Assembly: GCA_023665275.1 (NCBI GenBank)
Contig: JAMPEF010000001.1
Coordinates: 638,482 to 702,481 of the forward strand
Source of the DNA: Alistipes senegalensis
Lineage (GTDB): Bacteria; Bacillota; Clostridia; Oscillospirales; Ruminococcaceae
Direction: 5' to 3'
DNA: 64,000 nucleotides
Position numbers and translations under genes: made by a program. Of this stretch, positions 27,090 through 35,321 are shown in pieces (within the stretch, counting starts at the first letter, position 1; every line of letters begins with the position of its first letter). A model generated the notes under the pieces. The model was not told the DNA's origin. It saw only the letters and a program-made list of their open reading frames with translations, and made no database searches.

Positions 27090-27143
27090 GTGGTAATACC
27101 GCTCTGCCTATAGCAGAACGGTTAGCGGAATCTTCCTCCCACC
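27090..27143 (-). promoter_or_regulatory. L1-binding-site mimic upstream of rplA
   Basis: On the minus strand, GGTGGGAGGA (27143-27134) and ATTACCAC (27097-27090) flank a perfect 10-bp hairpin (ACCGTTCTGC/GCAGAGCGGT at 27122-27098). The pattern GGUGGGAGG...UACCAC matches the L1-stalk base of 23S rRNA (helices 76-77). L1 is known to repress its operon through such a mimic. The element ends 20 nt before the rplA start, next to its ribosome site. Confidence 0.75.
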
Positions 27144-27193
27144 ATTGAGAAGTCAGAACGGGAAAAAATTCCCTTTCATCATTCAAAAATTAA

Positions 27194-27619
27194 TTAGTCA
27201 ACGACTACAACGCCCATAGAACGAGCTGTACCAGCAATCATGCTCATAGCTGCTTCAAGAGAGCCTGCATTGAGGTCAGGCATTTTCTGCTCAGCGATCT
27301 TCTGAACCTGTTCTTTAGTTATGTTAGCAACCTTGGTCTTGTTCGGAACTCCTGAACCGCTGTTTATATTGCAAGCCTTCTTGATAAGAACTGCTGCCGG
27401 TGGTGTCTTTGTTATGAAAGAGAATGAACGGTCTGCATAGACTGTGATAACAACTGGAATAATCATACCGATGTCGTTCTTTGTTCTTTCATTGAATTCC
27501 TTTGTGAATGCCATGATGTTTACGCCGTGCTGACCGAGTGCCGGACCAACAGGCGGTGCAGGAGTAGCCTTTCCTGCTGCAATTTGAAGCTTAATGTAGC
27601 CAACTACTTTCTGTGCCAT
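27194..27619 (-). CDS. rplK: 50S ribosomal protein L11
   Basis: A 141-aa protein of standard length with L11 signatures: [58 protein letters not shown], and the C-terminal rRNA-binding part ending [11 protein letters not shown]. It lies in the GTPase-associated centre. It is preceded by the first L1-binding mimic and followed, after 123 nt, by rplA. Confidence 0.97.
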   Translation of the reverse strand: MAQKVVGYIKLQIAAGKATPAPPVGPALGQHGVNIMAFTKEFNERTKNDIGMIIPVVITVYADRSFSFITKTPPAAVLIKKACNINSGSGVPNKTKVANITKEQVQKIAEQKMPDLNAGSLEAAMSMIAGTARSMGVVVVD

Positions 27620-27637
27620 GTTCGCACCTCCATAAAT

Positions 27638-27696
27638 GTGGTAAATGGCGGGGCAAGAATTATTTTACCCCTCCCACTGAAGTCCGTGCGGACTTC
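27638..27696 (-). promoter_or_regulatory. L1-binding-site mimic with flanking hairpin, upstream of rplK
   Basis: On the minus strand, an 8-bp hairpin GAAGTCCG/CGGACTTC (27696-27679) is followed at once by GTGGGAGGGG, an internal GGGG/CCCC pairing, and TTTACCAC ending at 27638. This is the same GUGGGAG...UUACCAC pattern as the copy before rplA, and resembles the 23S rRNA site of protein L1. The rplK start codon is 19 nt downstream. Confidence 0.75.
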
Positions 27697-27712
27697 TATT
27701 TTTGACCTTAAA

Positions 27713-28270
27713 CTAATCCTCCACGCTTACAACCTGATTGATAGGCAGTGTAGTGGGGGTTTCACGACCGAACATTGAAACGAGTAAATCAACTGTGCGG
27801 TCTTCGAGATTGATATTCTGAACAACACCTACAAAACCGTCCATAGCAGTACCGGAAATCTGTACGCTGTCGCCGACCTTGAAATTAACTTCAATACGTG
27901 AAACGTCCACGCCGAAAAGTTTCTTTACTTCCTCTTCGGAGAGTGGTGTAGGGTCAGAAGCAGGACCTACAAAACCGGTACAGCCACGGGTATTTCTTAC
28001 GATATACCACGTATCGTCAGTAACGACCATTTTTATAAGGACATAGCCCGGATAGGTTTTGCGTTCAACTTCCTTTTCGACGTTTTTAATTTCGCCGGTT
28101 TTTTTGTTTTTTGTTTCAGTAATTTCAATCACTTTTTCAGTAGGAACTCTAACGTCTTGGATAAGTTCATGCAGATTACGGTTTTCGACAATCTTCATGA
28201 TGTTCTGGGCTACCTTGTTTTCATAGCCGGAGTAAGTGTGGACAACATACCATCTTGCTGCTTCCGCCAT
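27713..28270 (-). CDS. nusG: Transcription factor NusG
   Basis: A 185-aa protein. The NGN domain starts ARWYVVHTYSGYENKVAQNI and contains YPGYVLIKMVVTDDTWYIVRNTRGCTGFVG. A KOW domain lies at the C-terminus (FKVGDSVQISGTAMDGFVGVVQNI). NusG binds RNA polymerase and links transcription with translation or termination. It follows secE by 28 nt, the classic arrangement. Confidence 0.97.
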   Translation of the reverse strand: MAEAARWYVVHTYSGYENKVAQNIMKIVENRNLHELIQDVRVPTEKVIEITETKNKKTGEIKNVEKEVERKTYPGYVLIKMVVTDDTWYIVRNTRGCTGFVGPASDPTPLSEEEVKKLFGVDVSRIEVNFKVGDSVQISGTAMDGFVGVVQNINLEDRTVDLLVSMFGRETPTTLPINQVVSVED

Positions 28271-28298
28271 TACAAATCCTCCTTAGATTTCTTACTGA

Positions 28299-28604
28299 TT
28301 ACTGGTAGATAAGCCTGAGCAGAGCAAGGAAACCCTCATCAAGCAGTCCGACAAGAACGGCAGACGCTGCAATTACTGCAACAACAACAGATGTATTTGT
28401 AACAACTGTTTTCTTAGTCGGCCATACTACCTTTTTAAATTCGACTTTCAAGTCATGAAACCATTTTCCGACTTTTCCCTGTTCCTTTTTTTCGGAATTT
28501 TTCTTGTCGGATTTTTTGTCAGCCTTGGAAACCTTTTCTTCCTTTACGGGCTTTTCGGTTTTCTTTTTTGTTTCGGGAGTAGTATTTTCCTTTTCTTTAG
28601 CCAT
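28299..28604 (-). CDS. secE: Preprotein translocase subunit SecE
   Basis: A 101-aa protein. The first 50 residues are a Lys/Glu/Thr-rich extension. The SecE core follows: FHDLKVEFKKVVWPTKKTVVTNTSVV, then one membrane helix (about 72-95). The core length fits the single-helix Gram-positive SecE; the charged extension is longer than usual. It stabilises SecY in the export channel that the dockerin proteins here depend on. Confidence 0.93.
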   Translation of the reverse strand: MAKEKENTTPETKKKTEKPVKEEKVSKADKKSDKKNSEKKEQGKVGKWFHDLKVEFKKVVWPTKKTVVTNTSVVVAVIAASAVLVGLLDEGFLALLRLIYQ

Positions 28605-28621
28605 CAGAAAACTCCTCCTGA

Positions 28622-28771
28622 TTACTTTGTTTCTTTGTGAAGAGTATGCTTGCGGCAGAACTTACAATGTTTGTTCATTTCAAGTCTGTCGGGGTCATTC
28701 TTCTTGTTCTTCTTAGAAACATAATTTCTCTGCTTACATTCTGTGCAAGCTAAAGTAACCTTTACTCTCAT
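28622..28771 (-). CDS. rpmG: 50S ribosomal protein L33
   Basis: A 49-aa protein started at ATG 28771 ([17 protein letters not shown]), because AGGAGGTG lies just upstream; the open frame above it is leader. It has two CxxC pairs (CTEC, CKFC) that can bind zinc. It opens the rpmG-secE-nusG-rplK-rplA operon. Confidence 0.95.
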   Translation of the reverse strand: MRVKVTLACTECKQRNYVSKKNKKNDPDRLEMNKHCKFCRKHTLHKETK

Positions 28772-28796
28772 ATCGGCACCTCCTGAATTAGTACTT

Positions 28797-28864
28797 CCTC
28801 CGCTTGCGGAGATAGGTTGTTTGCCTCCCTCGAACAAGGCAAAAAATAAGACCTCATACGAGGT
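28797..28864 (-). promoter_or_regulatory. Three-hairpin leader of the rpmG operon, possible attenuator
   Basis: On the minus strand, hairpin 1 (ACCTC-GTAT-GAGGT, 28864-28851) begins at the expected transcription start and is followed by CTTATTTTTTG, like a terminator. Hairpin 2 pairs TTTGCCT with AGGCAAA around 28845-28819. Hairpin 3 pairs CTCCGC with GCGGAG (28811-28798). The run ends about 27 nt before rpmG. Confidence 0.5.
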
Positions 28865-28870
28865 AAATTA

Positions 28871-28899
28871 ATTATATCACGTAATTTTTTCTTTGTCAA
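28871..28899 (-). promoter_or_regulatory. Main promoter of the rpmG-secE-nusG-rplKA operon
   Basis: On the minus strand, TTGACA (28899-28894), a 17-nt spacer and TATAAT (28876-28871): a consensus promoter. Confidence 0.85.
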
Positions 28900-29000
28900 G
28901 GGTTTTTCTGAAAATTTTTCAAAAAAAATTTATACTATTATAATGTCAAACAAAAATTATACTCTCTGAATAAAATGATGATTATTTGTGCGGAAAAAAT

Positions 29001-29028
29001 ATTATAAAAAGCACAAAATATCAGTCAA
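29001..29028 (-). promoter_or_regulatory. Second, upstream promoter toward rpmG
   Basis: On the minus strand, TTGACT (29028-29023), a 16-nt spacer and TATAAT (29006-29001). It lies only 17 nt from the divergent pectate lyase promoter. The 383-nt gap 28772-29154 contains this divergent control region and nothing else that I can see. Confidence 0.5.
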
Positions 29029-29044
29029 TAAGCACTATGTATCA

Positions 29045-29073
29045 TTGAAATTTCATTTTTTTTACGGTATAAT
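29045..29073 (+). promoter_or_regulatory. Promoter of the double pectate lyase gene
   Basis: TTGAAA (29045-29050), a 17-nt spacer ending in TTTTTTTACGG, and TATAAT (29068-29073). The T-run/ACGG element is shared with the second GH9 promoter. Confidence 0.75.
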
Positions 29074-29154
29074 ATAAAACAAGAAAAAACGCATACTGCA
29101 CACGAGGTGTAGTAAAAAAATTTTTAATCATTATATTTACGGAGGAAACTTAAA

Positions 29155-32100
29155 ATGAACTCTAAATTTTTCAGAAAGCATGCCGCTATTGCAGCAGCTG
29201 CTGTAATGTCACTTTCATGTATGGCATCAGTAGTAAACAGTCCGGCATATATACCAACAGCTACAACAACTATCACAGCATTTGCCGCTGACAGCGTAAA
29301 CATCACAAGTTCTGTAGGCTATGCAGAGGGTATGTATGTTACATGGTCATCTGTTTCAGGTGCTGAGGGTTACAACGTTTATGTTGACGGCGTTCAGATT
29401 GATTCAATGCTTATCAGACAGTATGCCAGCTATATGCGAGCCGATGCAGTAGGCATTAAAGCAGGAAGTCATACAATGAAAGTAGTTCCTGTTATCAGCG
29501 GTAAGGAAGATACTTCAAAGGCTGCTGAAGCAAAAGCTGATGTTTATGCACACGACAGGAGCGGTTATGCTTTTGCAGATGGTCATATGCCGGGTGCTTA
29601 CAAGGCAGACGGTACACTTAAAGACAATGCAATTGTTGTTTACGTAACAAACGAAAACAAGGATACTGTTACAGTTGCACTCAATGCAGAGGGTAAAGGT
29701 AATGTTGACTGTGTAGGTTTTCAGAATATTGTTACAGCTTACAAGAAAGGCAAGGAAACACGTCCGATTTCTATAAGACTTATCGGAAATATCGAAGACC
29801 CCGCTAATATGCCTAAGGGTGATATTATGGTTGATACTGTAACATCAGCAGGCATGACAATTGAGGGTATCGGCAATGATGCTACTGCTAACGGCTGGGG
29901 TATCGTTCTTAAAAACTGTGTTGACGTTGAAGTAAGAAACGTTGGTACAATGAACTGCAACAGTGATGAGGGCGATAATATCGGACTCCAGCAAGGCGAT
30001 TCATATTGTTGGGTTCATAACTGTGACTTCTTCTATGGCGATGCCGGTTCAGACAAAGACCAGGTAAAAGGCGATGGCGCACTTGATACAAAGAAATCCC
30101 ACCATATAACACATTCATATAACCATTTCTATGATAACGGCAAGTGTAATCTTCAGGGTGCAAATGCAAGTGATACATCAAACTACATTACATATCACCA
30201 CAACTGGTATGACCACTCAGATTCACGTCACCCACGTGTAAGAAAAGCAACCGTTCATGTTTACAACAACTACTATGACGGCAATGCTAAATATGGTATT
30301 GGTTCTACAACTGATTCTGATATATTCGCTGAAAATAACTACTTCCGTAACTGTAGCAAACCTATGATGATTGCAAATCAGGGTACAGACGCAGCCGGTG
30401 AAGGTACATTCTCCGGTGAAGTAGGTGGTATGATTAAAGCATATGGCAATGTATTTGATGGTGGTACTTATGTGCCATACAGTAAAAATAATACACAGTT
30501 TGATTTCTATGACGCAAAGTCAAGAGACGAAAAAGTGCCATCATCTGTAAAGACTGTAGACGGTGCAGGATATAATAATTTTGATACTGAAAGTGGTTTC
30601 TATAGCTATAAAGTTGATAAGGCTGAAGACATTCCTTCAATTGTAACTTCAAAGGCTGGACGTGTAGACGGTGGTGACTTCAAATGGCAGTTTGACAATT
30701 CAGTTGATGATGCAAGCTATGATGTAAATCAGGCTCTTAAATCTGCACTTGTTGCATATAAAGACTCAATAGTTGCGATCGGCAGCGGCTTCACAAATAC
30801 AAGCTCAACATCACCTACAAATACAACTACAACAGCATCTAAATCAAATACACAGAATACAACAACTACAACATCAAAGCCTAATACATCAACTGTAGCT
30901 CCGACTGGTATAAAGGTTGAGTATTCAGGTGGCTGGAATGAAATGGCATATATGGGTATATCCGGCATAAAGGACGCTGATGTTACAGGCGTATCATATT
31001 CCGGTGCGTCAAGCGGTTCACTCAAAGGTGAGGACCTTGAGTATCTCGTAAGAGACGTTGATGGTGGTGTACGTGTTGACCTCCTCGGACTTAAAGCAGG
31101 TACATATACAATTACTGTTACTACTTCAAAGGGTGAAGTTAAGCAAAGTGGTATTGTAGTAGGTCAGCAAGACAGGTCAGGTTATGCACATTATAACTAC
31201 TCCGACGGTGTAGGTGCATATAACGATAACGGCGAACTTAAGGCAAATGCTAAAGTTATCTATGTTACAGAAGAAAATAAAAATACAGTTTCCGTTACAT
31301 CAAAGGACGGCACAACTGTTAAAGGTATAGGTAATATCCTTAACTCCGTTGCACAAGACGTTGGCGGTGGTAAAAACGCTAACGGCGGTACAGCTAACAC
31401 CAATCAGGATATTATCAAGAAACTTGCCAAGGACGGCACACCACTTGTTATCAGAATTGTAGGAAACGTTTCAACTCCGGAGGGTGTAACAGTATTCGAC
31501 TCCGTAGACATGGGCGGTTCAAAGGGTGATAACGGTGGTATGGCTAGAATGCGTTCAGGTAAGAATATTACAATTGAGGGTGTCGGTGCAGACGCTACAG
31601 TAAACGGCTGGGGCTTCCACTTTATGTCCGAATCATCTGCTCCGGAACTGGGCAAGAGTTTTGAAGTAAGAAATATTGCATTCAGAAACGTTCCTGAAGA
31701 CTGTATTGGTATGGAAGGTGTACAGGAAGGCTCTTCACTTACAGCTTCCGTTGAAAGATGCTGGATTCATAACTGTGAATTCTATGTACCAAAGATAGCT
31801 AATCCGGCAGAATCAGACAAGGCAGAAGGTGATGGTGCTTGTGACTTCAAACGTGGTCAGTATTTCACAAACAGCTATTGTTATTATGAAGGCTATCACA
31901 AGACAAACCTTGTAGGTGCTTCAGACAGCAATCTTCAGTTTAATATATCATTCCACCATAACTACTGGAAAAACTGTGAATCAAGAGGACCTCTTGCACG
32001 TCAGGCAAATATCCACCTTTACAACAACATATTTGACGGACAGTCAAGTTACTGTGCAAGTGCAAGAGCTAACTCTTTCCTCTTCTCTGAATATAACGCT

Positions 32101-33114
32101 TACGTCAACGAATGTAAAGACCCTGTACTTCTTAAGTCCGGTGGTGTTTTCAAGAGCTATAATGATGCTTATATCAGTCTGAAGAAAGGTGCAAAGAACG
32201 AGGGCACAATTGTAACAGACAAGGGCCAGACTATCACAAGTTCCTGCCAGAAAGCAAACTTTGATACAGATTCAAAACTTTCATATATTCCGTCCGGCAA
32301 TTACAAGCTTATTGAGGCTACAGGTGAGGCACTCTATACAGCACTTACTGCTGAATTTGAGGCATACGGTGGTTGCATGGACAATACAAAAATCAGCGGT
32401 AGCGGAAGCACTACTACAACTCCACAGCAGACAACAACAACTTCCTCTACAGCAAAGCCAAGTGGTTCTACTACCACAACTACAACTAACGGCGGTACAG
32501 TTGTTGCCGGTGGTTACGTTCATGACTTTACTGCTAACGGCACAAAGAGTGATTTTTATACAATTACCGGTAACCTCTCTACATCTAAGGGAACTGTAAA
32601 TTATAATGGTCTCACACTTAAACAGTGTCTCAAGATGGAAAGCGCAACAAATATTACATTCAATGCACCATCAGCAGGCAAGATTACGCTTGTATTCGTT
32701 GAACCGGCTGCAACTATAAAGGTTGATGGTACTAAATATACATCTGCTGGTGACGGCACAATAACTGTTGACCTCAAGGCAGGCGCACATACAATTACTA
32801 AGGCTGATACTGCTAACCTCTTCTATATGGTTTACAGTGAAGAAGGCAGCAATATAGGCGCAACCACTACTCAGAATCCCGGTAAAGATATAATCTATGG
32901 TGATGCAAACGGCGACGGCAGAGTAAGTGTTTCAGATGCTGTACTTATAATGCAGTGTCTCTCTAACCCGAATGAATTCCAGATGAATGCAGAACAGGCA
33001 GACGCTGCTGACGTTTACAGCAGAGGCGATGGCGTTACAACTATGGACGCTCTTGCAATCCAGAAGATTGATATCGGTCTTATTGATACACTTCCGGAAT
33101 CTTACATGGAATAA
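29155..33114 (+). CDS. Cellulosomal double-PL1 pectate lyase with dockerin
   Basis: A 1319-aa exported enzyme. The signal peptide is followed by an FnIII-like module (about 48-125). PL1 domain A (about 135-480) shows DGALDTKKSHHITHSYNHF and catalytic Arg region R358-HPR-VR. After a Thr/Asn linker comes a small module, then PL1 domain B (about 670-1085), with EGDGACDFKRGQ and R944-GPLA-R949. A short beta-rich module (about 1117-1235; HDFTANGTKSDFYTITGNLS) often found at the end of pectate lyases precedes the dockerin (about 1247-1315). PL1 enzymes cleave polygalacturonate by beta-elimination with calcium. Two non-identical lyase domains suggest different pectin preferences. It has its own promoter and terminator. 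Confidence 0.93.
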   Translation: MNSKFFRKHAAIAAAAVMSLSCMASVVNSPAYIPTATTTITAFAADSVNITSSVGYAEGMYVTWSSVSGAEGYNVYVDGVQIDSMLIRQYASYMRADAVGIKAGSHTMKVVPVISGKEDTSKAAEAKADVYAHDRSGYAFADGHMPGAYKADGTLKDNAIVVYVTNENKDTVTVALNAEGKGNVDCVGFQNIVTAYKKGKETRPISIRLIGNIEDPANMPKGDIMVDTVTSAGMTIEGIGNDATANGWGIVLKNCVDVEVRNVGTMNCNSDEGDNIGLQQGDSYCWVHNCDFFYGDAGSDKDQVKGDGALDTKKSHHITHSYNHFYDNGKCNLQGANASDTSNYITYHHNWYDHSDSRHPRVRKATVHVYNNYYDGNAKYGIGSTTDSDIFAENNYFRNCSKPMMIANQGTDAAGEGTFSGEVGGMIKAYGNVFDGGTYVPYSKNNTQFDFYDAKSRDEKVPSSVKTVDGAGYNNFDTESGFYSYKVDKAEDIPSIVTSKAGRVDGGDFKWQFDNSVDDASYDVNQALKSALVAYKDSIVAIGSGFTNTSSTSPTNTTTTASKSNTQNTTTTTSKPNTSTVAPTGIKVEYSGGWNEMAYMGISGIKDADVTGVSYSGASSGSLKGEDLEYLVRDVDGGVRVDLLGLKAGTYTITVTTSKGEVKQSGIVVGQQDRSGYAHYNYSDGVGAYNDNGELKANAKVIYVTEENKNTVSVTSKDGTTVKGIGNILNSVAQDVGGGKNANGGTANTNQDIIKKLAKDGTPLVIRIVGNVSTPEGVTVFDSVDMGGSKGDNGGMARMRSGKNITIEGVGADATVNGWGFHFMSESSAPELGKSFEVRNIAFRNVPEDCIGMEGVQEGSSLTASVERCWIHNCEFYVPKIANPAESDKAEGDGACDFKRGQYFTNSYCYYEGYHKTNLVGASDSNLQFNISFHHNYWKNCESRGPLARQANIHLYNNIFDGQSSYCASARANSFLFSEYNAYVNECKDPVLLKSGGVFKSYNDAYISLKKGAKNEGTIVTDKGQTITSSCQKANFDTDSKLSYIPSGNYKLIEATGEALYTALTAEFEAYGGCMDNTKISGSGSTTTTPQQTTTTSSTAKPSGSTTTTTTNGGTVVAGGYVHDFTANGTKSDFYTITGNLSTSKGTVNYNGLTLKQCLKMESATNITFNAPSAGKITLVFVEPAATIKVDGTKYTSAGDGTITVDLKAGAHTITKADTANLFYMVYSEEGSNIGATTTQNPGKDIIYGDANGDGRVSVSDAVLIMQCLSNPNEFQMNAEQADAADVYSRGDGVTTMDALAIQKIDIGLIDTLPESYME

Positions 33115-33144
33115 TCCGACTCCCTCAAATATAATGATATAATG

Positions 33145-33176
33145 AAAAAAGGAACTCTCCGGAGTTCCTTTTTTCG
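33145..33176 (+). terminator. Intrinsic terminator after the pectate lyase gene
   Basis: AAGGAACTC and GAGTTCCTT form a 9-bp stem with a 4-nt loop, extended by an A-run/T-run on either side, so it can act in both directions. Confidence 0.9.
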
Positions 33177-33203
33177 CATATGGCGTGTTATTTTTATCAT
33201 GCA

Positions 33204-33237
33204 GAAAGGACGGTTTCTTTAAAGAAGCCGTCCTTTC
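33204..33237. repeat. 17-bp inverted repeat with no loop
   Basis: GAAAGGACGGTTTCTTT and AAAGAAGCCGTCCTTTC abut and are complementary except for one G-T. It lies between two convergent dockerin genes and is not followed by a clear T-run on either strand. It may be a backup terminator or mRNA-protecting hairpin. Confidence 0.6.
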
Positions 33238-33282
33238 CGTTTAATTTATTTTAGGAGAGTATATATATACTTTCTTTTGTTT

Positions 33283-35049
33283 TTATTCTGCACTTACCGG
33301 AAGGTCTTTAACTGAAATAAGGTTTATACTTGTCATCTGTATAGCGAGTGCATCCATAGTTGTAATGCCGTCACCTCTGTTGTAAACGTCAGCAGCGTCT
33401 GCCTGTTCTGCATTCATCTTGAATTCATCCGGATTAGCGAGACACTGCATTATAAGTACAGAGTCTGCAATATTTACTTTGCCGTCACTGTTGGAATCAC
33501 CGTATGTTATAACTTCAGGAGTGGCAGTGGTAGTAGTTGTTGTTGTTGTGTCTGTCGGGAATTGTGGTCTTGTACCGCCAGCGCCATGTGAACGACATTC
33601 CTTGCAGACAAAAGCAATCGGAGTATTTATGCCGTCGTCAATATTTATTATTGTACCGCATACATCACATGACTTATATTCAATGTCATCACTGTGCAAA
33701 TAGCAATATGAACATATAAACTTTCCGTCCGAAGTAGTTACGCCATATTCAGCCGCCGCAAGACAACCGCATGACTGACACATCTTGTCTATCATAATAG
33801 TAGTAGTTGTAGTAGTTGTGGTTGCAGTTACGGTTTCCGTCTGGAAAGGAGGTCTTGTACCGCCTGCTCCTGCTGATTTGCAGGAAGGACATACAAAAAC
33901 GCCAAGCGGAGTGGTTACGCCGTCGTTAGCGTCTATAATTGTACCGCAAATGTCACATGCCTTACAAGCTATAACAGTATTGGTGGTTGTAGTAGTAGTA
34001 GTTATTGGTGGTGTGGTTATGTTTGCGATTGGTGGTGTTGTGTGTGTGTTTGTGCTTGGCATTATGGGAGAAGTATTGTATGGGTCATAGCCTTCTTCAT
34101 ATACATACAAAACAAAACTCAGATTAGATGAGTTTGCACCTACATAACTTTCCACAAACGGACAATATGTGTATTTGCTGTATTTTTCGGGGAGTTTATC
34201 AGCTACAAACTGAACAAGAATAGATTGACTGTCACCTGGTACAGTAAAATCAAAATCTATATTTTCTTGCTTTCCGCTGGTAACCCATTCCACACAGTTG
34301 CCGAGGTTGCCGTGTCTGTCCCATTCGCTTAGCGATACTTCCGCACCCTCAACATATTCTCCGGTGTGACCGTCAATCAGGAGACAAGAAGCCTTAGCAG
34401 TTCCTTTATATTCCTTGTCAAGATATATTGTCAAGTCAGTGTTTGGCTGGTGTTCATAACCGTAATAATTGGCATAATACCAATCCATAGCATTGTCAAT
34501 GATAAAATCATGTATATTTGTTGCACCGCCGAGATAGGAATAACCCTCCGGCATATCCTCAAGCACTGCTGTAAGTGTAATAGTTGATGATAAATTTGTA
34601 AAAAGATGGATAATGTCTATGGAATAGCTTTCAGATTCGGAAGTATCCCATGTTCCGTAATCACGTGTTATAACATTGCTTTGCAGGTCTTGTGTTTCAA
34701 CAAAATGTACTTTTACTCCGTCGACGTGTTCATTTGTCTTGCTGTCAACGACATTGACATTTACGTCATAAGTTCTTCTGAGCGGAAATTCTGTCGGCTG
34801 AACTTCAATTCCCGGAACGGTTGTGCAGGTGTATACTCTGTCGGGAATGGTTGCTGTGGTTGAGACCGGCATCATTTCATCGTCAAGGACTGTCGGAACG
34901 TCCACACAGGTGTGCAGTTCCTGCATGACTGCTCTTTCCGGAATTGTTTCAACGGGTTCAGCATTTTCAGCGTATGTCGCAAGCGGGCTGACCGTTGAAA
35001 GCAGGGTGGCGATTGCTGTCAGGACAGCGATTTTGTTTTTTTTCAACAT
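33283..35049 (-). CDS. Secreted dockerin protein with two Cna-B-like and three zinc-ribbon-like modules
   Basis: A 588-aa exported protein (signal peptide ends near TYA-E28). After a stretch with repeated short motifs come two Cna-B/transthyretin-like domains (about 93-200 and 212-315), seen as YDVNVNVVDSKTNEHVDGVKV and ASCLLIDGHTGEYVEGAEV. Then three Cys4 segments, separated by Thr-only linkers: CDICG...CPSC (about 358-390), CQSCG...CSYC (423-455) and CDVCG...CKEC (460-497). The first and third both end SxGAGGTRPxF. A dockerin closes the protein (about 515-580; GDSNSDGKVNIADSVLIMQ). No enzyme motif was seen. Cna-B domains usually form stalks; extracellular zinc ribbons in a dockerin protein are unusual. 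Role unknown; adhesion or a cellulosome accessory is a guess. Confidence 0.8.
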   Translation of the reverse strand: MLKKNKIAVLTAIATLLSTVSPLATYAENAEPVETIPERAVMQELHTCVDVPTVLDDEMMPVSTTATIPDRVYTCTTVPGIEVQPTEFPLRRTYDVNVNVVDSKTNEHVDGVKVHFVETQDLQSNVITRDYGTWDTSESESYSIDIIHLFTNLSSTITLTAVLEDMPEGYSYLGGATNIHDFIIDNAMDWYYANYYGYEHQPNTDLTIYLDKEYKGTAKASCLLIDGHTGEYVEGAEVSLSEWDRHGNLGNCVEWVTSGKQENIDFDFTVPGDSQSILVQFVADKLPEKYSKYTYCPFVESYVGANSSNLSFVLYVYEEGYDPYNTSPIMPSTNTHTTPPIANITTPPITTTTTTTNTVIACKACDICGTIIDANDGVTTPLGVFVCPSCKSAGAGGTRPPFQTETVTATTTTTTTTIMIDKMCQSCGCLAAAEYGVTTSDGKFICSYCYLHSDDIEYKSCDVCGTIINIDDGINTPIAFVCKECRSHGAGGTRPQFPTDTTTTTTTTATPEVITYGDSNSDGKVNIADSVLIMQCLANPDEFKMNAEQADAADVYNRGDGITTMDALAIQMTSINLISVKDLPVSAE

Positions 35050-35251
35050 AAAAATTCCTCCTAAAAAATTTTTTTCATGAATAAACGGATTTTAATTCTC
35101 GTTCACTTATTAGACACTTCAGGAGTGAAATTCTCTCACAGAAAATTTCATTTTTGTATTAATGTACAAAAAAATTCATGAAAATTTATATATTATGACT
35201 ATTCAAATGTGAAAATTTTATGGAAACTTGTGTTTAAGTACATGTTAGCAC

Positions 35252-35280
35252 TTGAAAAAACGTTTTATATATGCTATAAT
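35252..35280 (+). promoter_or_regulatory. Promoter of the miaB-mutSL-miaA-hfq run
   Basis: TTGAAA (35252-35257), a 17-nt spacer and TATAAT (35275-35280), about 40 nt before the miaB start. Confidence 0.8.
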
Positions 35281-35321
35281 AATTTATTATCTGATTTTGA
35301 TTGATTGAGAGGAATTTGATT

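Noticed and set aside
31900-32060. Inactivation of the second PL1 domain
   Set aside because: RGPLAR differs from RHPRVR, but pectate lyases with RLPLxR-type segments are active; both Arg and the acidic calcium-site region (EGDGACDFK) are present.
33258-33271. AGTATATATATACT palindrome as an operator
   Set aside because: It lies downstream of both convergent genes, is simple AT-rich sequence, and no promoter is near.
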